From: Trachipleistophora hominis
Taxonomy: Eukaryota > Microsporidia > Pleistophoridae
Assembly: GCA_000316135.1 (NCBI GenBank)
Contig: JH993845.1
Span: forward strand, 89,616-153,615
Direction of reading: 5' to 3'
DNA length: 64,000 bases
How positions within the stretch are numbered: the first letter of the stretch is position 1; each line of letters begins with the position of its first letter. Under the pieces are notes generated by a model that ran no database searches, had not been told where the DNA came from, and worked only from the letters and a program-made list of their open reading frames with translations. Made by a program: the position numbers and the translations under genes. Below, one piece after another: positions 11,540 through 23,323 of this stretch.

Positions 11540-11890
11540 ATTGTCCATTCCCTTCCTAAGGGCGCCCCAAGCTATTTCCGCCTTGAGGTATACATCTTTA
11601 ACACTCACACCTCGCACAAGGCCTCATACTTTGACCTTAGTATGAGGACTTTTTTCCATCTGCGGCTGTATATCTTACAGCCTATCACCCACCTCCTTGC
11701 ACGATACCGGCACGGTGGCCGGCCTAAGACCGCTGGCTATCCCGACGGATGTCCGGGGTGGACGGCTGAGAGAGCGAACCCTCCACCCCATGCCGGAAAA
11801 CTGGCAATCAACATTAGCCGCGCAGCGCGAATAACTGCGCATTTCCGCCCGGGACTACGTGGAGGTTGTTGTCACCTCAGGCAAAAATCA
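11540..11890. other. GC-rich island of unknown origin
   Basis: Within AT-rich flanks this stretch is visibly GC-rich, with blocks such as GGTGGCCGGCCTAAGACCGC and CCGCGCAGCGCG. An 83-codon open frame on the plus strand (11642-11893) has a Pro/Arg/Gly-rich product without family features, so composition alone probably keeps it open. It may be a structured RNA, a piece of a mobile element or foreign DNA. No rRNA or tRNA signature was recognised. Confidence 0.5.
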
Positions 11891-12171
11891 TGAGCTATCG
11901 TTGTCAAATCTAGTAAGAACACACATGCAAGTAAAGCCGAACAAGTTATTTCAATGTGTGCAAATTATTTGCCAGCTATAACATTTTTAGAGGTAACGAG
12001 AATTATACGTTTCAAATAAATTTTTTAACTAATGACCTATAAATATTTACTAATGGTTAACTTTTTCTATAAAATCGAACTATATCCTGAAACACCGGAT
12101 ATATACTCAATTAATCCGGACTGAAACACGAATTTGATATAAATGGACTAAAATACTATAAAAAACACTTT

Positions 12172-12477
12172 ATGTACATTTTACCACCTGTAAACACGAA
12201 AGAACGTGTTAAGTTGGACCTCGCTGGTCTTGAAATTATTTTTCATCATTGTAAAATTCATAAATTATTAAAAAACCCGAAAATGAGGAGATGGTTCGCA
12301 ATGTTGAAAAGCTGCGCTGGCACCGAAAATTTCTTGATGGGAATGGTTAAATTGAGCAAGTATATAGAATTAAGGAGAATTCGGATAAAAGAACTAGAAA
12401 CGTATTATTTGTGGCATATATGGCTATATACTACGGCCAGAAACACTAAAAAACAGAAAAGAAGAATGTATTGCTAA
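12172..12477 (+). CDS. Hypothetical small basic protein (doubtful)
   Basis: A 101-codon ATG frame. The product is rich in Lys, Arg, Leu and aromatic residues and is predicted mostly helical from its pattern. It has no signal peptide or recognised motif, and no C-rich start motif precedes it. It could be a small lineage-specific gene or a chance frame. Confidence 0.25.
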   Translation: MYILPPVNTKERVKLDLAGLEIIFHHCKIHKLLKNPKMRRWFAMLKSCAGTENFLMGMVKLSKYIELRRIRIKELETYYLWHIWLYTTARNTKKQKRRMYC

Positions 12478-12642
12478 ACAACTTGCAAAATAAAAGGCAT
12501 ATCACTATCTACTTCAAATTGTAATTGCTTTTTTCGGGTATAAAATTATAGTATAAGAGAATGAACGCTTTCATATCAATATACAACTTAGTAGTTTGGA
12601 ATTTTTATAACAAAGCAGTTGCACTATCACGTTAAATGTAAT

Positions 12643-14348
12643 TTAATGAGTAGAACCGGCATTCGTAATTCCTAGCCTTGTATTAATAATTTCTTTATGT
12701 ATCATCGAGAACTGATTCACTATGTCCACATTCAACCGATGAATATCTTGGCAAAATGTTACAACATTTACCAAAGCTGTCACATGTTGTGTAAAATTCG
12801 TATTGCAATCTTGTAAATAAGATGATTTCATCTTTGTATCAGTGTTTAACAGTGTTTTCAGATTTTTAAAATTTTGATGTAGTTTGTCAAATATATGTTT
12901 TAGAACAAGGAATAATTCAGGGCATCTTTTATAACCAGAAGGACCATTAACATAACTTTTTAAAGACTCTACAGTTATTGCCATTTGGTTAAAAGTATTA
13001 CGCAAGGTTGAAAGCGATGAATCAAAATCATTATCACCATGTAGTTCTATGTTACTCGAACTTTGCAGGATTTTCGATATACATTCACCCAGGTTTCTTT
13101 GACACGTTTCTGCTGTGCATAATAAGGAGATTAACTCAGTATGCCTTTTTTTTAAAGTTTGTATGTTTTCTACTATTTTTTTTAGCTCTGAATTTGTATG
13201 TGCCCAGTTACCAGCATCCGGGTTTGTCACGTCCATTTGAGGGTAACAAGTAAGCGCGATAATCACGCTTTTCATTGCGTTCAACAGTTTGGGCTTATTA
13301 AATCCCCACGTGAGGAATGATTCCTTACTGTAAAGAACCCCCAAAACCACAATTCCACTTGCTTGGCAGAGTAAGATCTCTGACATTATTTCGTTTAGTA
13401 TTACCTGTGTATCCGCAGGAATCTTTGAACGATATTCTTTGTCCAACAGCTGTTGAACTATTTCTTCTTTACCTCCAAAACAACCGGATTGCATATTCAC
13501 ATAATCATATGTATAATCGTTAGAAAATTCGGTAAAACCGACTTGTATCAAATTTTTACCTGTTTTTACACTTGCATCATGGCCTGTTGAGTTGCATAGG
13601 GACAAATTTGGAGAACTAGCAAAAAAAAATGAAAAACGTCTGTATTAGGCGTCTGTCTGTTTAAAACATAACTGTCAACATATAAAAAAGACTGTCTTGT
13701 TTCGGGTGGTTCTGGAAGAGGCCTATCTCCTATACTCAAAGCTCCTGGAAAAGTAACACGGCGATTCCGCTTATCGGATTCCAATCTGATATGTTCTTTT
13801 TCGGGTAAAGTGCCACTGTTTTCAGAATTATGACGCCTGGAAAAAGAATCATCAGGCATTTGAAGCGCCGAACTTTCTGAATTTTGTCGTAAAATACCTT
13901 TTGTCACCGCTGGAGCATTCACATATAAAGCTGTTTGCTGAGATTCTGTGCTGCTAGCACTTGTCTCACTCATGTTAGTTCCAGTGCTATTAGTACTACC
14001 GGTACTACTTTGCCTCGTATATGTATCCCGGGCTTCTGTATTGCAATAATACAATGCATTTGAGACACCGTTGTGTTGACTTAAACTAGTTGCTTTTACG
14101 TAACTCGTAGGTTTACGTTGGGCTACACCTTGACATGAACTCATATTGCTTGTTGATGCAGATGTTAACGAGGATTCATCAGTTTGAGGCTTATTTTTTT
14201 TATTCGGATTTCTCGTACTAGATCTCACCCAACGGAAATAGCTTTTAGTTGGTTTTTCAACACTTGACACGCTTGATCTATCGGTATCCAAACTAGCAGC
14301 CGAAAAAATTTCATTCATAAATATAAGCGTCAAAAAAAGAATTTCCAT
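12643..14348 (-). pseudogene. Large secreted protein, frameshifted member of a two-gene family
   Basis: Two overlapping minus-strand frames (14348-13566 and 13605-12643) behave as one gene. The first starts with a hydrophobic leader ending ...IFSAAS (signal-peptide-like) and continues Ser/Thr-rich. The second is helical with scattered Cys. The frames meet at a run of nine A on the plus strand (13621-13629). A -1 shift there, or one extra base, would join them into about 568 residues. That is almost the size of the 570-residue gene at 26221-27933, which has the same leader style, Ser-rich middle and helical C-terminal half with similar spacing of Trp/Leu blocks. The secreted-effector role is inference. 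The break may be an assembly error, a true mutation or programmed slippage. Confidence 0.6.
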
Positions 14349-15534
14349 ACCGATGATATTTGATTTTCTTATATATTTTCACTGCGACCAAATACGGAAC
14401 TAAGCTACAAAATTGGAAGTAAAACCACTAAGGCAATACTCAAAATTTGCGTAGGAACATTTCTTTGTATGAATTAATACTTCTTGATATACTCTAATTA
14501 TTCCTAAAAACGTAATTTAAGAAAACACCAGCATGGTGTTAGCTATTCGATACTTCCTATGACTACAGAAGTAAAAGACAATAAAATCAGTTGTTAATTA
14601 AATTATTTATGGTATATTGATTTCATAGCGCTATTTAGATCATTAAATCACAAAATAGCGATCATCATTTACAGCTCTTCACATTTGACAGCATGTCTTC
14701 TGAATAAGAAAGCGATGGCGCTATATGGTAAATGACGAATTCGGAAGAACATGTTCATTGATGTATTGAACTTTTATCCAAAAAATTAATGAATTTATAC
14801 ATGTTCCTGTTTCTTGAAATACAGTAAAAAGAAGTGTTTACATTCTCGTTTTTGTTTTAGAAAACAATCGTATATATTAACCATACACATTTCTATGGTA
14901 TTTTCTGCAAATTTTTTGGCATGAAGGCAAAAAAATTATACCGATGTGAGTTATTCATAGAAAGGAAAACATGTTTTCCACAACAAGATTCAGATTTTTG
15001 AACTAAGCAAAGAAAAATTTTTTCTTATATACCAAAAGCAATTGAATTAACACATAGATGTATTAAAATGTAAGAAGCGACTCATACCACATATAAGTGA
15101 TAATCTATGCAGTTATATCAAAAAAACTCAAAATCTGATGAAACTGAATTTCTAACTTGACACGAGTCGTAATGTTTATAAAATACCTGTAATTTATGAT
15201 ATAATATTAACAATGGCATTTTGGAATTATTATAAAATATGTACTCGAATAAACCGTTTATGATGAGGTGTATGTGGCAGAAAGAACATAAAATTTGCGC
15301 ATCATCCATAAATAATCATTTAAAAAGAAAAAAATTTGTCTTATTTAGAAATTAAATCTTGAAAAATTAAAATATTTTTGTTTGATAGTGAAAAGTTGAA
15401 GGCGAACAAATCTATTCTTGGAAGGATTCGTTTGAAATTTAAAAAACGCTTGAAACAACATACATGATGTTTTAATACTCCTTTTTTAAAAATATGTTTG
15501 TTAACTGATTTCATTGCTTCAGTTCCCACTACTT

Positions 15535-15680
15535 TGCTAGCCCGCTATGATCGATCATGGCCACAAGCCCTTGGTTCATGGTGAAATATGGCGTGCAAAC
15601 TAATAACAACAGGGTAATATTCTGCAACTATAGCTATTACCTTGACATGCAAGTCATAGCTTGCGTGAAACCTCCCAGAT
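15535..15680 (+). repeat. Dispersed intergenic repeat family 1 with hairpin 2
   Basis: Starts at TGCTAGCCCGCTATGATCG and continues ATCATGGCCACAAGCCC, TTGGTTCATGG, an ATATTCTGCAACTATA block, then CATGCAAG...CTTGCGTG. The last two can form an 8-bp stem around a six-base loop. Confidence 0.7.
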
Positions 15681-17397
15681 GCACCCCGAGAAACTCTTCC
15701 TATCGGGATTTTGATTAAAAGATAATTCCCAGCGACCTATCAGGCAGCCAGGAAACCTTGTCCTATGTCCGGTTCATCGTTCATATTTTTATAGGAGATT
15801 CTATGCGGTTAACATTTTTTTCCAGTGATCCAGGTAGCCACTCAAACACTTGAATGGCTGACATATTGATCGTTGTTCAATTGGCTTTTTCTGAAGAAGG
15901 GAGTGTTGTGTCTTTAACTTTGCTGTCCACATGATTACATAATTGGTTTATAGCTTTTAATAGGCTGTCTTTCCGAAGTGGCTAGAATTACAGGGCGATG
16001 CGTTCTTAAGATACGACATATCACTCTTCGCAGAGACGTTAGACAGATGGTAGATATACATATGGCCTGTACTGCTTATTTCAACCAAAAAATTCGACAA
16101 CCTGGAAATAAATGAATTTTTATGATACAATTAAAGCAAATAGAAACTGATTCTATACTATCGCAATGATAATTTTATTGAGGTGAAAATTTCATGAAAT
16201 GATAATTGGTAATTTATCAGACACAAAATAAAGTTGTAAAAAGCAATATAATATGTTCAAATGACATCAATAACGATTAATTGTATAGCAAGTGTCTTGA
16301 AAGGACGTAAATTTCAACGCTCTCTTATATCAAAAATCGGAGTAATTTTAAAATTAAATAACAGATGGTTATGAAAGAGCCAACTTCAACAATTCAAGTA
16401 TCTAAATTGTGTTATTATTTTTGAAAAGAATTTGTGATCAAAAAAATAAAAACAGGAATCGAAGTAAAAATGTTAGGTGTTAACACAACAAAAGAAAAAT
16501 TAACTTATATCATATCGTGTAATTTCTCACAGTATTCATTCATATTTTACTTTTTTCGACATGAAGAGCAAAATATTATGTTCATGTTGTACAAACATAG
16601 CAACAAAGCGCGGTGAAAGTAGCAGCAAACGTTATCATAATTATTTTTGTTAGCTGTTAAAATAGCTGCTCACTTGCTGAGAGTTTACATTTGGCATGGA
16701 ATGATATAAAAACTATTACTACCGCCCAAACCTGCTTACTTAAAACATATGAGTGAATCGGGACTTTAGTTTTGTCATAAATGCTGGTAAAGAAAGTTAC
16801 ATTAGATGAGACAAATATCTCAGTATGATCTAAAACTATTAAAGTTGCTAATAGGCTTTTTATTTTTTTAGTATAGTTAAATATCCACGTTCTTTTGCTT
16901 TCTTTGCAACATATGTCGGCACTGATTTTATAAATCTAGGAATTGGTTGGCAAATCAAAAACACACATTTTATTAAATTCGTTTTCAAATCATTAGTTAG
17001 CATCGTAAACCTTCAGAAGTTTTATGTTACTACAAAGACCTTAAAAGATAGGAACTCGTTTTTTGCCCTTCGTACAAAAATCAGAAGTTATTCAGTCATA
17101 TCAATCATCATCAATATTAATAAAAAGATAACTCGCAGGCTAATTATCAGTTCGAAAAAAACAAAAAAATTTAATTTTTTTTGCGGGAAGTAAGAGCCAT
17201 GTATTGTTCGTTCAAACGTTTTAAAACACACTTTATAATCTTTTACCAACGATATTTAGAGAATATACTAATGTTAGTTGTGAATGGATTTTATGAACGT
17301 CTATTAAAGAATGCGAACAGCAGGAATTGAACGCTTTGAGAAGATTTAAAAAACTAGAAAAATTATTATCAAATATACACTAAGTAGACCTTCTGAA

Positions 17398-17460
17398 AGT
17401 CTATTGAAGTGTGTGAAGGTGGTGAGGATTAATTAAACAGATTTTCAAAAAAAATAAACT
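17398..17460 (-). repeat. Dispersed intergenic repeat family 1, partial
   Basis: On the minus strand it reads AATCTGTTTAATTAATCCTC, ACCTTCACACACTTC. This matches the left end of the family; the hairpin part is absent. Confidence 0.5.
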
Positions 17461-17888
17461 TTCTGTTTTACAAATGGAATGGTGCAGCTAGACAAGTTGC
17501 AAAAAAAGGATAATCTAAAGAATTTCTCTCTCAAAATCAAAAATATTATTAAAAAAACGATAAAAAACCAGTCATAATTATTTAATAGAATTTGAGCCTA
17601 CTAAAGTTGCATCATACACCACCACGTTATACCATTCATGAGTAAACATTTAACAAAGTACCATATAACAACAGTTACGCCTTTGGCTCAAAAAACGTAA
17701 ATCGAAGCGTTATAAACAGACTGTTTCCCATAATATTGTTCCACTGTTTTTACGTTTTAAAAAAATTGTATAGGAGTAAAAAAGGATAGCTAAAGAACGT
17801 TCTTTAGCTAATATCGTAGGCAAATATGTTATTTATTGTATTAAAATAGCACAGAATGGTTCTTATGTTATTACTTTCCACATTAACG

Positions 17889-18782
17889 TTATTCAATAAA
17901 TCTAATTTTGCTCCTTTTACTAATCATTTCTAAATCATAATCCATATTCTTCCATTTATCAATACAATCGACCTGCACCTCCGGCAATCCAAAACATATT
18001 TTATTCCTGACAATATCCTCATATATTTTTTCGGCTATTTTATTCCTTTTTTGTATATAGAAGAATAAAAAATTTTTGATATTTAGGTCTTTTTTGCTCA
18101 GCTGTATACTATATGTCTTATTTTTGTTTTTTGCTAATATTGTAGCCCGCACCAATTTTGCTATGAAGGGATACGATACTTCCCCGTTTTCGGTTTTTCC
18201 GAATTTTTGTAATGGCGAATTTATTCGTATAACGAAATAAATATCATGATTGACGTATCCCATGATAGCATTTTCGAACACCGATAACGAAAAATGACTC
18301 ATATATCCATATAATGCGAGGAAAAGCATAGTATTCAATGATTTAACATCATCTATGCTATCATTATCTTGGTTATTTTCTATAAATTCTATCAGTTCCG
18401 CAAAGCCCATTCTCCTATCAAATGCCTGTTTCAAAAAGATTGTTTTCGTGGGCATCATAGACATCTCGTCTTCATATAAGAATACAAAATTGTATCCTAT
18501 TCTCGCGGTAATGTTGAAATTACCATTTGGTATGAAGTTTTTATTTTCAACGTCGATAAACTCTATTTTACCCAAATGATCAGAAACTTTTTTTCTGTTC
18601 GTATTCCCTTCAACAATGTAGATCATCGCTTTAGGATCATATGTACTTTGTATCAACTTATTTTGTAGAGAAAAAACCTCGAAGAAGAACTCAAACGTCC
18701 TCTTGCTGACAAACATTACAGATATAAGGCATAGCATGTAAATAGGTAATAATAAAACATTTGGTAGGAACATTCGCACCAT
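17889..18782 (-). CDS. Secreted or membrane-anchored hypothetical protein
   Basis: A 297-residue protein of unknown family. Residues about 7-27 (LPNVLLLPIYMLCLISVMFV) form a strong hydrophobic leader, either a signal peptide or a type II anchor. The remainder is mixed alpha/beta in pattern and Lys/Ile/Asn/Phe-rich. It has few cysteines, of which Cys263 and Cys273 lie near the C-terminus. A second hydrophobic patch (about 150-166, LNTMLFLALYGYMSHFSLS) is shorter and probably buried rather than membrane-spanning. A CCCC (18788-18791 on this strand) lies just upstream of the ATG, so this gene has the conserved-type start motif, unlike the other secreted candidates in the window. Confidence 0.7.
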   Translation of the reverse strand: MVRMFLPNVLLLPIYMLCLISVMFVSKRTFEFFFEVFSLQNKLIQSTYDPKAMIYIVEGNTNRKKVSDHLGKIEFIDVENKNFIPNGNFNITARIGYNFVFLYEDEMSMMPTKTIFLKQAFDRRMGFAELIEFIENNQDNDSIDDVKSLNTMLFLALYGYMSHFSLSVFENAIMGYVNHDIYFVIRINSPLQKFGKTENGEVSYPFIAKLVRATILAKNKNKTYSIQLSKKDLNIKNFLFFYIQKRNKIAEKIYEDIVRNKICFGLPEVQVDCIDKWKNMDYDLEMISKRSKIRFIE

Positions 18783-21700
18783 TTATAGGGGTCTATGAAT
18801 TTCTTATCTTATCTCCTATCTACTTCTATTTGATACTATAATGATAAGGATAAAGGAGTAAAACCGGTTTATTTGTAGTTCAATAATTAAGCGAATTATT
18901 GAATGGCTACGTTATTAAAATACGTGTAGGAAAGCAGGAGAATTTAATTTTTTTGTGTGCATTTGCTTATTTATCTACACGACTGTATAATTGTAGTAAC
19001 GCGTTCTTGAAAATAAATATGAGTGTCTTTTAATTCACAGAGCCATTTGATCAAAAGATATTTATTGCTTGGATTATATCGGCTACAGTTATGGAAGTAC
19101 TTTGGCTTGTAGTAGAACAAACTTTCAAAGACTTTTTGTTACTTAATATATTTATTTTAACATGCAACTTTAATATGATAAAATATACACAAGATCAACA
19201 TCTTTTATAGATGAAAAGGACAAAGAAGGTTAATATGGAGAATAATTTTAATTGAAACATTACCTTATCATGAATAGATAACACGATAGATTAAATCTTA
19301 TTTTTTTAAACAATATTTTGCTTACTTAGAGCACAAAAGATTTTGTTTAAAGATGCAAGTTTAATGATAATTTTTAATACTACGAACAGGACATCGTCGG
19401 GCTAATATACGAATTTGAAAAGCAATAAATGAGTTATTTATTTTATTAAAATCAAAAATTTTACGTTTCCCGTTTTAACATAAAGTGGACCTTTTAAATT
19501 ATTATAAGTTCTTTATCCATAAAACAATTCCTACTATTTTTTACCGGTAATATGTAAAATTGATATTATTATCAGACAATTTTTATTTTATAGGAGCTCA
19601 TAATAAGCGATCAAAAAGACAATGATTAAATAATTTAACATGATTGCATATTTTAATATATGAATGATAAACTTTTTTCAATATAACCTGCGGGAAATGA
19701 AACCAATGTAATCAATCACAAAATTAGTGTAGGTCGACACAAAATATAAATTTTAATGATTTACTATGTTGTTTCGTTTTGATGTTTAATGTTCTTTGTC
19801 TTTATGTCTCCTTACATACCTTACACCTATTTATTTAATTATTTATCGTTTATATATCTGATTTCATAGGTTGCTCCATCTTTATTTATTGTCTACAACA
19901 GTGTATTTTACCCGCGATTCCCACTACAATTTTGTATTTTTAGTTGTGTTTAGTGAATACAAGTCTTATATTATAACATACGATACTATTTTATATTGTT
20001 TTATTCATCCTTTTCCTTCTTTTGCTGATAGGTCGTATTTTTGAAATTTTTTACTTCCTGTTCTTGAAGATTGTACAGACCAGATATATCAGTGCACATG
20101 ATAATTATTTTCTTCTGTTGATATTCATAGACTATTATACCAAGCTTTTTAACTTTTTCCTACATCAGTTCTGATATGTATCCTTGTGACTATTTCTGCG
20201 CTATTATTTCTTGTCACTATGTACATCCACTATATTATCTTTTTGCATCTTGTTGCCATAATATCAGCTGTAATTGTGCTTATTTCACAGAGTTGGTGCT
20301 TTCCTTTCGTCTAGTTCTTCATTTACTGCTGGTGAAAATACATCGCTTACTCATTTTGGCTATGGTTGCCTTTATCGGCGATATGAAACTTCTTTTTTCA
20401 TGGAATGTAGATCCATTAATTTTAGCAGAGAGAATTACATTAAAACTAATCTCCTTGGTTTGGGTTATTCAAAGTTTTCTATATGCTTATTATTGTTATA
20501 ATTTTAACTCTTGTATGAACTAGATTTTTTAAAGACTCTTCTATCCTCTGAATGTTTCATATATAATTTATCATTTGTTCTGTAATGAATTATTTAATTT
20601 GAGATAGTTCGTATGTATGTATCTATCTTGATAACATCCCTGCTGGACCTCAGTTATCTGATACTATGATCCTGCGACCATTGTGACCACAATCTGTATT
20701 CAACGCACCAAGAGAGTTTATTCAGATGTATGAAAAATGGTGGAATAATTAAACGGTCTTTGGTACAAAAAAATTCCGACGTGATAGCTTTAATGGTAAT
20801 AGTCCGGATTGTTGTTTAATTATTTATAATTGAAACACATCAATGATAGATCACATCTTTTTACTATCATACATCACTCGTCATGAAACGAGAGCAGACG
20901 TGCTAAAGAACGAAACATCATTTTAATTTGTGAAAATGGCAACTTTAACGTGTTTGGCATTATTTCACCATCTGAAAGATAAATATTTGTCCATTCATCA
21001 GTCATATAAATCATTATATATTTAATATTATAACATAACTACATCATCTAATTGCTGTTTACACCGAATCTAAATATTTAGCGGTATAAAGTCTTACGAA
21101 AATACAATCAGCCTGTAAACCAGAACATTGTTATCCAGCAAAATAGATCCATAATATAAGCATCCTGGCAATTTTTGATCGAGAAAGCTTGTTCGAGTTT
21201 TAGTAAAATTGTTGTGCAGATGTTAGCCATAATAGGTGTTATTAGTCTCCTTTGAGTTAAATTTACATGTGCTAATTTTAATGATTGAATTGTCTGTAAA
21301 ATATATAGGTTGAATGATAAAATCTAAGGAGTGTAGATATAATAAAATAGAATTTTGACAGGTTATTCAACATCAAGGTAAGAGATTTTTTATAAGCTTT
21401 CCCGTCAATCAAAGGAGAAATATTGCAGTCATTTCTTTTTTGCTCATTAAATTGGAATAATTCTTAGATACGTATTAAGAAACGCCAAAGATATTTACAC
21501 TAAAGAAATAAATACTTTTTTCTTTTTAAATCATTTAAGGAAATAAGAGATTGTGATAGAAACTGTTACTACGCTTTAACAACATAAGCATAATGACAAG
21601 TCGTTTTATTGTAAAGTGAGCATTTTTGTACCAGAATATTTAGTGTATACACTGGGTTTATCATGTGTTTACTAGAAATCATGGGTACGTTGATAATTTC

Positions 21701-21896
21701 ACAAATTGACAATATACAGGTTATCTGATTAAAACGAATCGTAGTGAATATGCAGTGGCAGCGTTGTACAACAAATTGGCTATGTTACAATGTTTTACCA
21801 AATAAATGCGAATTTTTACAAAATTATGAACAATTTGATAAATATGACATTTTAAAACAAATTCTGCTTTCAAAGGAGTTTAACTAACAAGAGACA
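18783..21896. other. Long intergenic region
   Basis: AT-rich, no supported gene. A pyrimidine-rich stretch at about 19780-20560 keeps two overlapping plus-strand frames open (20176-20523 and 20274-20501). Their products are low-complexity and hydrophobic without family features. Confidence 0.5.
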
Positions 21897-22211
21897 CTAA
21901 AATGCGTTGATTTTATCAGTGTCTCCAGTTGTATTTTCTTGGACATTCTGATATTTCTGTTTACGGCTTACCAGCCGTCTCCATGATATTAAACAGGCTG
22001 TCATGATAACGAATGACAAAAGGAGTAAAAGCACAATGCACAACAAAGCATATTCACAATCAGTAAAAAACTCACATATATCTTCATAAGAGTTACTACT
22101 ATCGTTTTGAAAAGATGTTATGCTTTGCAAAAGTAAGAGGTATTGTGGAACTGGTTGGTGATGTGGGGGTGTTTTTTGGATGTCCTTTAATGATACTACG
22201 TGCATAGCCAA
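21897..22211 (-). CDS. Single-pass membrane protein, hypothetical
   Basis: A 104-residue product with one strong membrane segment (about 55-76, ALLCIVLLLLLSFVIMTACLI). A WRR..SRKQK basic stop-transfer tail follows, giving an expected N-out/C-in orientation. The N-terminal part carries acidic residues and Cys46 and Cys52 just before the membrane. No family was recognised. The neighbour at 23324-23770 has the same architecture (acidic ectodomain, Cys near the membrane, basic cytosolic tail), so the two may be diverged copies. No C-rich start motif is seen. Confidence 0.5.
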   Translation of the reverse strand: MAMHVVSLKDIQKTPPHHQPVPQYLLLLQSITSFQNDSSNSYEDICEFFTDCEYALLCIVLLLLLSFVIMTACLISWRRLVSRKQKYQNVQENTTGDTDKINAF

Positions 22212-22650
22212 GCCTTTATTCTTGTTTTTTATTTTTATATTGGACTTTTAAAATATTTGCAATCAGTTTGCTGTCATAATCCTAAAATGGAAGGAAGTAT
22301 TTGTAAAATTGAAACTAACTCAGTGGTATTAGCAAAGCTTAATTGAAAACAAAAATTTTTTATTTATTAGAAAGAAGAGTAAAGTTCTAGAAGATAAGAA
22401 CGTGCTAATGTATGAGAAATACAGTATCCGTAAAACACAAATAAGGTATCGGTGTTATCTACAACGAATATAAATGCTTTGCGGTCGTATTTATCTAGAT
22501 CTAAATGCCATACTAATCGAAGTTAATTTCCATTAAACAAGCAATTATATAAATATACAAGATTACGAAAATTAAATAAGGTTTATTGACTCCATTGTGA
22601 ATTTTAGACTTTATTTAGCAGTAATGTGTTTAAACGTTGAAGCTATATTC

Positions 22651-22760
22651 TATCCCGTGAACCAAAGACCGATAAGGCCATGGTAGGCGCTAGCACGCCA
22701 GAAGAGTCTTTTAAAATGTGAGGTGGTAAGAAGATTTAATTAAAATGACTTTCAAACAAA
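22651..22760 (-). repeat. Dispersed intergenic repeat family 1
   Basis: On the minus strand it reads TTTAATTAAATC..., ACTCTTCTGGCGTGCTAGC, CCATGGCC, CTTTGGTTCACGGGAT. It faces the copy at 22873-23110 in the opposite orientation, about 110 bases away. Confidence 0.7.
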
Positions 22761-22872
22761 AAAAATATATTCTATCGCTTTTCGTTTATTAAAAGCATGT
22801 TTAATTGTTTCTTTATTGGTAACCTCATGCTCATATCTCAAGTCATTGGGCCAACCATAAACATCGGCTTTT

Positions 22873-23110
22873 TTCTAAAAGTATGTTTAATTCTTGCAAC
22901 TACACACTTTATCAAACTTAACACACTCTTTTGGTCCGCCGGGACCAACCATGACACCGGCCTTTAGTTCGTCAACAAATTTGGTGCCCTATCTCACGTG
23001 TTGACCTAGCACTTGCTTTTATATGGTAACAAAAAGGTATACTGCAACCATATGAGAGACTTGGCACGCAACCATAGCTTGTGTGACATATTTTCTCTCA
23101 TAAATACCCG
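22873..23110 (+). repeat. Dispersed intergenic repeat family 1, longest copy
   Basis: The fullest copy. It contains AGTATGTTTAATTC, ACACACTTTATCAAAC, AACACACTCTTTTGGTCC, the perfect inverted repeat GGTCC-GCCG-GGACC, CAACCATGACACCGGCC, TTTAGTTCGTC, about 70 variable bases, TATACTGCAACCATA, and a second stem CACGCAA...TTGTGTG. The region 22212-23323 otherwise has no gene. Confidence 0.7.
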
Positions 23111-23323
23111 TATGGTACTTAAAAGTTTATTGATATGCTATCAATACCTGGCACCTTTCCACATCGTGAGTTTTGCAGCCTGATAGCAGTTTGTCGTGTG
23201 TAGTGTTACAACGCATATAAAAACATCTCTGGTATTTATGAATTGGGATAAATCACTAATATAAAAAAGCTTTTTCAAAGTATAATAGCTGATTTACTCT
23301 CACGTTAAGAAAAAGAAGAAAAC

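Larger units (their letters stand above)
10213..12171. other. Intergenic with repeat and GC-rich island
   Basis: Mostly AT-rich without genes. A family-1 repeat is at 11350-11435, and a GC-rich island covers about 11540-11890. The minus-strand frame from 10497 to 10213 is continuous with the V-ATPase gene but is judged to be its leader. Confidence 0.55.
14349..17888. other. Long intergenic region with repeats
   Basis: AT-rich; no coding frame is supported. Family-1 repeats lie at 15535-15680 (with its second hairpin) and 17398-17460 (minus). Two frames of about 60 codons on the minus strand (15118-15309, 15341-15529) show no features. Confidence 0.55.

Noticed and set aside
11642..11893. 83-codon frame in the GC-rich island
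   Set aside because: Low-complexity Pro/Arg/Gly product, no start motif; open because of composition.
20176..20523. 115-codon hydrophobic plus-strand frame
   Set aside because: Pyrimidine-rich DNA gives hydrophobic codons by chance; no motif or start signal, and an overlapping frame is also open.
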